In this document: positions 61,577-64,000 of the stretch, in pieces | Layout: each line of letters opens with the position of its first letter | How positions within the stretch are numbered: the stretch's first letter is position 1 | Source: Candidatus Gastranaerophilales bacterium | Lineage (GTDB): Bacteria > Cyanobacteriota > Vampirovibrionia > Gastranaerophilales > Gastranaerophilaceae | Assembly (NCBI GenBank): GCA_944322615.1 | Contig: CALUPH010000002.1 | Coordinates: 124,001-188,000, forward strand | Reading direction: 5' to 3' | Length of the DNA stretch: 64,000 bases | Notes under the pieces: generated by a model | What the model saw: only the letters and a program-made list of their open reading frames with translations | Database searches by the model: none | Told to the model about the DNA's origin: nothing | Program-made: the position numbers and the translations under genes

Positions 61577-64000
61577 TTAACTATTTCCCAAACTGAATAT
61601 ATTATATATTTCTTCATCGGAAAGTTCAGTAATAACTTTCTCTCCTTCAAATACAGCTAAGTTTACAAGCTCTTTCTTTTGCTTAATCATTTCATCAATT
61701 TTTTCTTCAAAAGTACCTATAGTAACTAAACGATGAACCATAACATTTTTGTCTTGTCCTATACGATAGCTTCTATCGGTTGCTTGCTCTTCAACTGCCG
61801 GATTCCACCATAAATCATAATGGATTACATTCGTTGCAGAGGTTAAATTCAAACCTGTACCACCGGCTTTTAATGACAACAACATTATTTTTTGATCAGG
61901 ATTTGTTTCAAACTCATGCAACATGTTTTGTCTTTGGTTAGTATTCAATGAGCCATGGAAAAATAATGGAGATATATTCAACTCATTTTTTATAATTGTT
62001 GAAAGAATATTTCCCATTTCTTTATATTGTGTAAAGGCTATAACTTTTTCATCATTTTCTAAAATCTGAGATAATAAAGAAATGAATTTTTCTGTTTTAC
62101 CTGAAACATCCTTAGTCATTTCACCATATTTTAAATATTGGAACGGATGGTTACATATTTGTTTTAATGCGGTAATAAGTTTAAATATAATACCACGTCT
62201 GTTTATACCTTTCTGACTTGATATATCAGTCATTAATGAATTCAAAGTTTTTTCATACAATGCAGCTTGAGTCTTTGTCAGATAACAATATTCATCTAAA
62301 ACCATTTTTTCCGGAAGATCATCTATAATTGTTTTATCTGTTTTTAAACGTCTTAAAACAAACGGAGAAATAGACAATTTTAATTTATCAGCTTGTTCAT
62401 ATTGTTTAAATCTTTCAATAGGAATAGCATAACACTTTTGGAAATCTCTAATTGAACCTAAATATCCTTTATTAATAAAGTCAAATATACTCCATAATTC
62501 TGTCAATTTATTTTCAACAGGAGTACCTGTCATAGCAATTTTTATATCTGATTTCAAAGACTTAACTGCTGCAGTTTGCGAAGTATCAGGATTTTTAATA
62601 TTTTGTGCTTCATCAATAACAACCATACCCCAAGTTGTTTTCTTTACTTCTTCAATATCAATTCGAAGGATTGCAAATGTAGTGATTAATATATCCGCTT
62701 TCAAATCTAACTGACGTTCAGGTCCATGGTATGCACTCGCCTTTAAAGAAGGTGCAAACATATTTAATTCTTTTATCCAGTTTCCCATTAAGGTTGTAGG
62801 ACAAACTACCAAAACAGGATCTTTTAATTTGTTTTCTTCTTTTAATTTTAAAATTAAACTTATAACCTGTATGGTTTTACCAAGCCCCATATCATCAGCG
62901 ATACAAGAACCAAAACCCTTTGTAGTATTGGTATACAACCATTTTAAACCACCCATCTGATATGGTCTTAAAACTCCTTTTAAGCCTTCAGGTGGAGTCA
63001 CTTCTACTGATTTACCTAAATCTTTAACTATATTTGCAAATGCTTCATCATAATCAAATTCATAATCACTTAAATGACCTGAAAATGCAGCATGCAACAT
63101 TTCCATTCTTGTAATTTTATCAATTTTAGGATTCTTCAATTTATTTATTATTGCCTGTGCTTCATTTTGATCAATTAATATATATTTATTCTTAAATTCA
63201 ATTATTCCGTTCGCATCTTTTATAAGTTTTTCAAACTCCTCAACAGATACTTTTTCATCCCCAATTGACACTTGGAAAGAAAAATCAAAAATACTTGATA
63301 AACTGATATTACCACCCTTACCGTTTAAAATATCAGCAACATCTTGTTCGCGTGAAGTTTTAATTTTCGCATTAATAGAAGCTCTTGGAACTACTATATT
63401 TCCGAAGTTTGGAGGGAAATTAATATTTATTCCTGCTTTATTCAAATAATACGCTGTATGAATCATTAACTTATATACATCATTTAAAGATAAATACATT
63501 TTTAAGTTATCTTCATCTTCAAACAATGTTTCAAGCTCTTTGTAATAACGAAGTGCATAATTCAATTGTTTTTCAACAATATTTATAAGATATGAGTTCT
63601 GATACCCCCAATATGTACCATCTTGGTATATTTCAAGAAGCTGTTTTGGCGGTTCTTTCTCATTCAGCTTTTCATTATTTGCCTTTACGGAAATTGTCAA
63701 TAAAAACTTATCTTCTTCGATTTTTTCAATATCCAATTGCGGACTTACAGGATATTTTCCAATATATATTTCATCCAACCATTCACTAATAGCTTCAGCT
63801 AAATCTAATGAACGAATATAACGTTTATTATTAGCAGGTTTTATAAAATATACAGATGAAATTATATCTTTAAATTTATATGCTTTAAATTTTAAGAATT
63901 TAAAAATTACATAATTCAAATAATCTTCAATTAATTTATCAGCTATATGTTTTTCATTTGAGACTTTTGTAAAATCCAAAGTATTAACTTCATCTATAGA
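61577..64000 (-). CDS. SNF2-family helicase, 5'-truncated by the window edge
   Basis: The frame is open to the window end, so the N-terminus is missing; 808 residues are seen and the TTG at 63979 is not the real start. The N-terminal part is the SNF2-associated region common in bacterial and cyanobacterial members. The helicase core has DDMGLGKTIQV (motif I), VVIDEAQNIKNP (motif II, DEAQ), AMTGTPVENKLTELWS (III), and in the C-terminal lobe LKAGGTGLNLTSA (V) and DRSYRIGQDKNVMVHR (VI). Such proteins translocate on double-stranded DNA; the bacterial RapA/HepA-like role is possible but RapA-specific domains are not evident. Confidence 0.9.
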   Translation of the reverse strand, partial: SIDEVNTLDFTKVSNEKHIADKLIEDYLNYVIFKFLKFKAYKFKDIISSVYFIKPANNKRYIRSLDLAEAISEWLDEIYIGKYPVSPQLDIEKIEEDKFLLTISVKANNEKLNEKEPPKQLLEIYQDGTYWGYQNSYLINIVEKQLNYALRYYKELETLFEDEDNLKMYLSLNDVYKLMIHTAYYLNKAGININFPPNFGNIVVPRASINAKIKTSREQDVADILNGKGGNISLSSIFDFSFQVSIGDEKVSVEEFEKLIKDANGIIEFKNKYILIDQNEAQAIINKLKNPKIDKITRMEMLHAAFSGHLSDYEFDYDEAFANIVKDLGKSVEVTPPEGLKGVLRPYQMGGLKWLYTNTTKGFGSCIADDMGLGKTIQVISLILKLKEENKLKDPVLVVCPTTLMGNWIKELNMFAPSLKASAYHGPERQLDLKADILITTFAILRIDIEEVKKTTWGMVVIDEAQNIKNPDTSQTAAVKSLKSDIKIAMTGTPVENKLTELWSIFDFINKGYLGSIRDFQKCYAIPIERFKQYEQADKLKLSISPFVLRRLKTDKTIIDDLPEKMVLDEYCYLTKTQAALYEKTLNSLMTDISSQKGINRRGIIFKLITALKQICNHPFQYLKYGEMTKDVSGKTEKFISLLSQILENDEKVIAFTQYKEMGNILSTIIKNELNISPLFFHGSLNTNQRQNMLHEFETNPDQKIMLLSLKAGGTGLNLTSATNVIHYDLWWNPAVEEQATDRSYRIGQDKNVMVHRLVTIGTFEEKIDEMIKQKKELVNLAVFEGEKVITELSDEEIYNIFSLGNS

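Noticed and set aside
1-64000. tRNA, rRNA, transposase, integrase, phage or CRISPR genes
   Set aside because: None seen in any gap or frame; intergenic gaps are short and AT-rich.

Overview
The window is AT-rich, densely packed bacterial chromosome with no rRNA, tRNA, CRISPR array, insertion sequence or prophage gene that I could find. The best taxonomic guess is a gut-type, non-photosynthetic member of the cyanobacterial phylum (Gastranaerophilales / Vampirovibrionia, formerly Melainabacteria). Three things point to the cyanobacterial side: a DUF1822-like domain, a GyrA C-terminal motif of the RATRGKGG type, and a YidC with a large insertion in the same loop where I recall cyanobacterial YidC carrying one. 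Strict anaerobiosis is suggested by class III ribonucleotide reductase with its activase (NrdD/NrdG), a desulfoferrodoxin, an iron-sulfur L-serine dehydratase and the GGGtGRT/NifU-like pair. No photosynthesis or respiratory genes are present. The assignment is inference from gene content; no database was searched.

Layout. 1-4077 (+): truncated lytic transglycosylase, then nrdD-nrdG. 4078-10748 (-): a regulatory operon reading membrane anti-sigma-like protein, sigma-70-like factor, zinc-ribbon/P-loop ATPase with helical repeats. 11010-12054 (+): two tandem paralogous small proteins. 12106-17911: pheA, a phosphohexomutase, a small secreted protein, a uridine-kinase-like P-loop kinase, a small membrane protein, miaA and a membrane protein. 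18040-23624 (+): an operon of processive GT2 glycosyltransferase, yidC, queA and a GT-C-like membrane protein. 23773-25143 (+): GAF/HD-GYP protein with degenerate catalytic motif. 25148-31020 (-): ROK kinase, holA, holB, small protein, nitrilase-family hydrolase, dacB and desulfoferrodoxin. 31118-34102: clpP, two unknown proteins, of which one is a soluble homologue of the FlhA/SctV cytoplasmic domain, and a small protein. 34299-40754: adenine deaminase facing gyrA-ridA-dtd-DUF2142. 40892-45691: ParB-like small-motif protein, uppS-rdgB, XRE regulator, a large unknown membrane protein, rpsT and an omega-like protein. 46006-54697: TPR protein, flippase-like membrane protein, small protein, glutamate-synthase-like oxidoreductase, dapL, sdaAB-sdaAA, a 44-codon small gene and comM/yifB. 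54797-64000: kelch-like membrane protein, GGGtGRT/NifU-like pair, an EF-hand/coiled-coil/transglycosylase protein, a secreted unknown and a truncated SNF2 helicase.

How it fits together. Much of the window is housekeeping: DNA replication (gyrA, holA, holB), translation and tRNA modification (rpsT, miaA, queA, dtd), wall and envelope synthesis (uppS, dapL, dacB, GT2, yidC) and nucleotide clean-up (rdgB, ade). Around this backbone lie lineage-specific pieces. The most interesting are (1) a membrane-free FlhA C-terminal-domain protein without any other flagellar or type III gene nearby, (2) at least eight proteins without signal peptides that share a short N-terminal pattern of the form M-x-[IV]-x-x, several of them small with one or two hydrophobic helices, (3) a transglycosylase that has EF-hands and coiled coil but no signal peptide, and (4) the anti-sigma / sigma / zinc-ribbon ATPase operon. 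Points 1 to 3 could be parts of one undescribed export or surface system, but this is speculation. Several leader hairpins (before the desulfoferrodoxin gene, sdaAB, comM, the TPR gene and the kelch gene) suggest frequent RNA-level control. Convergent genes often abut or overlap with no spacer.
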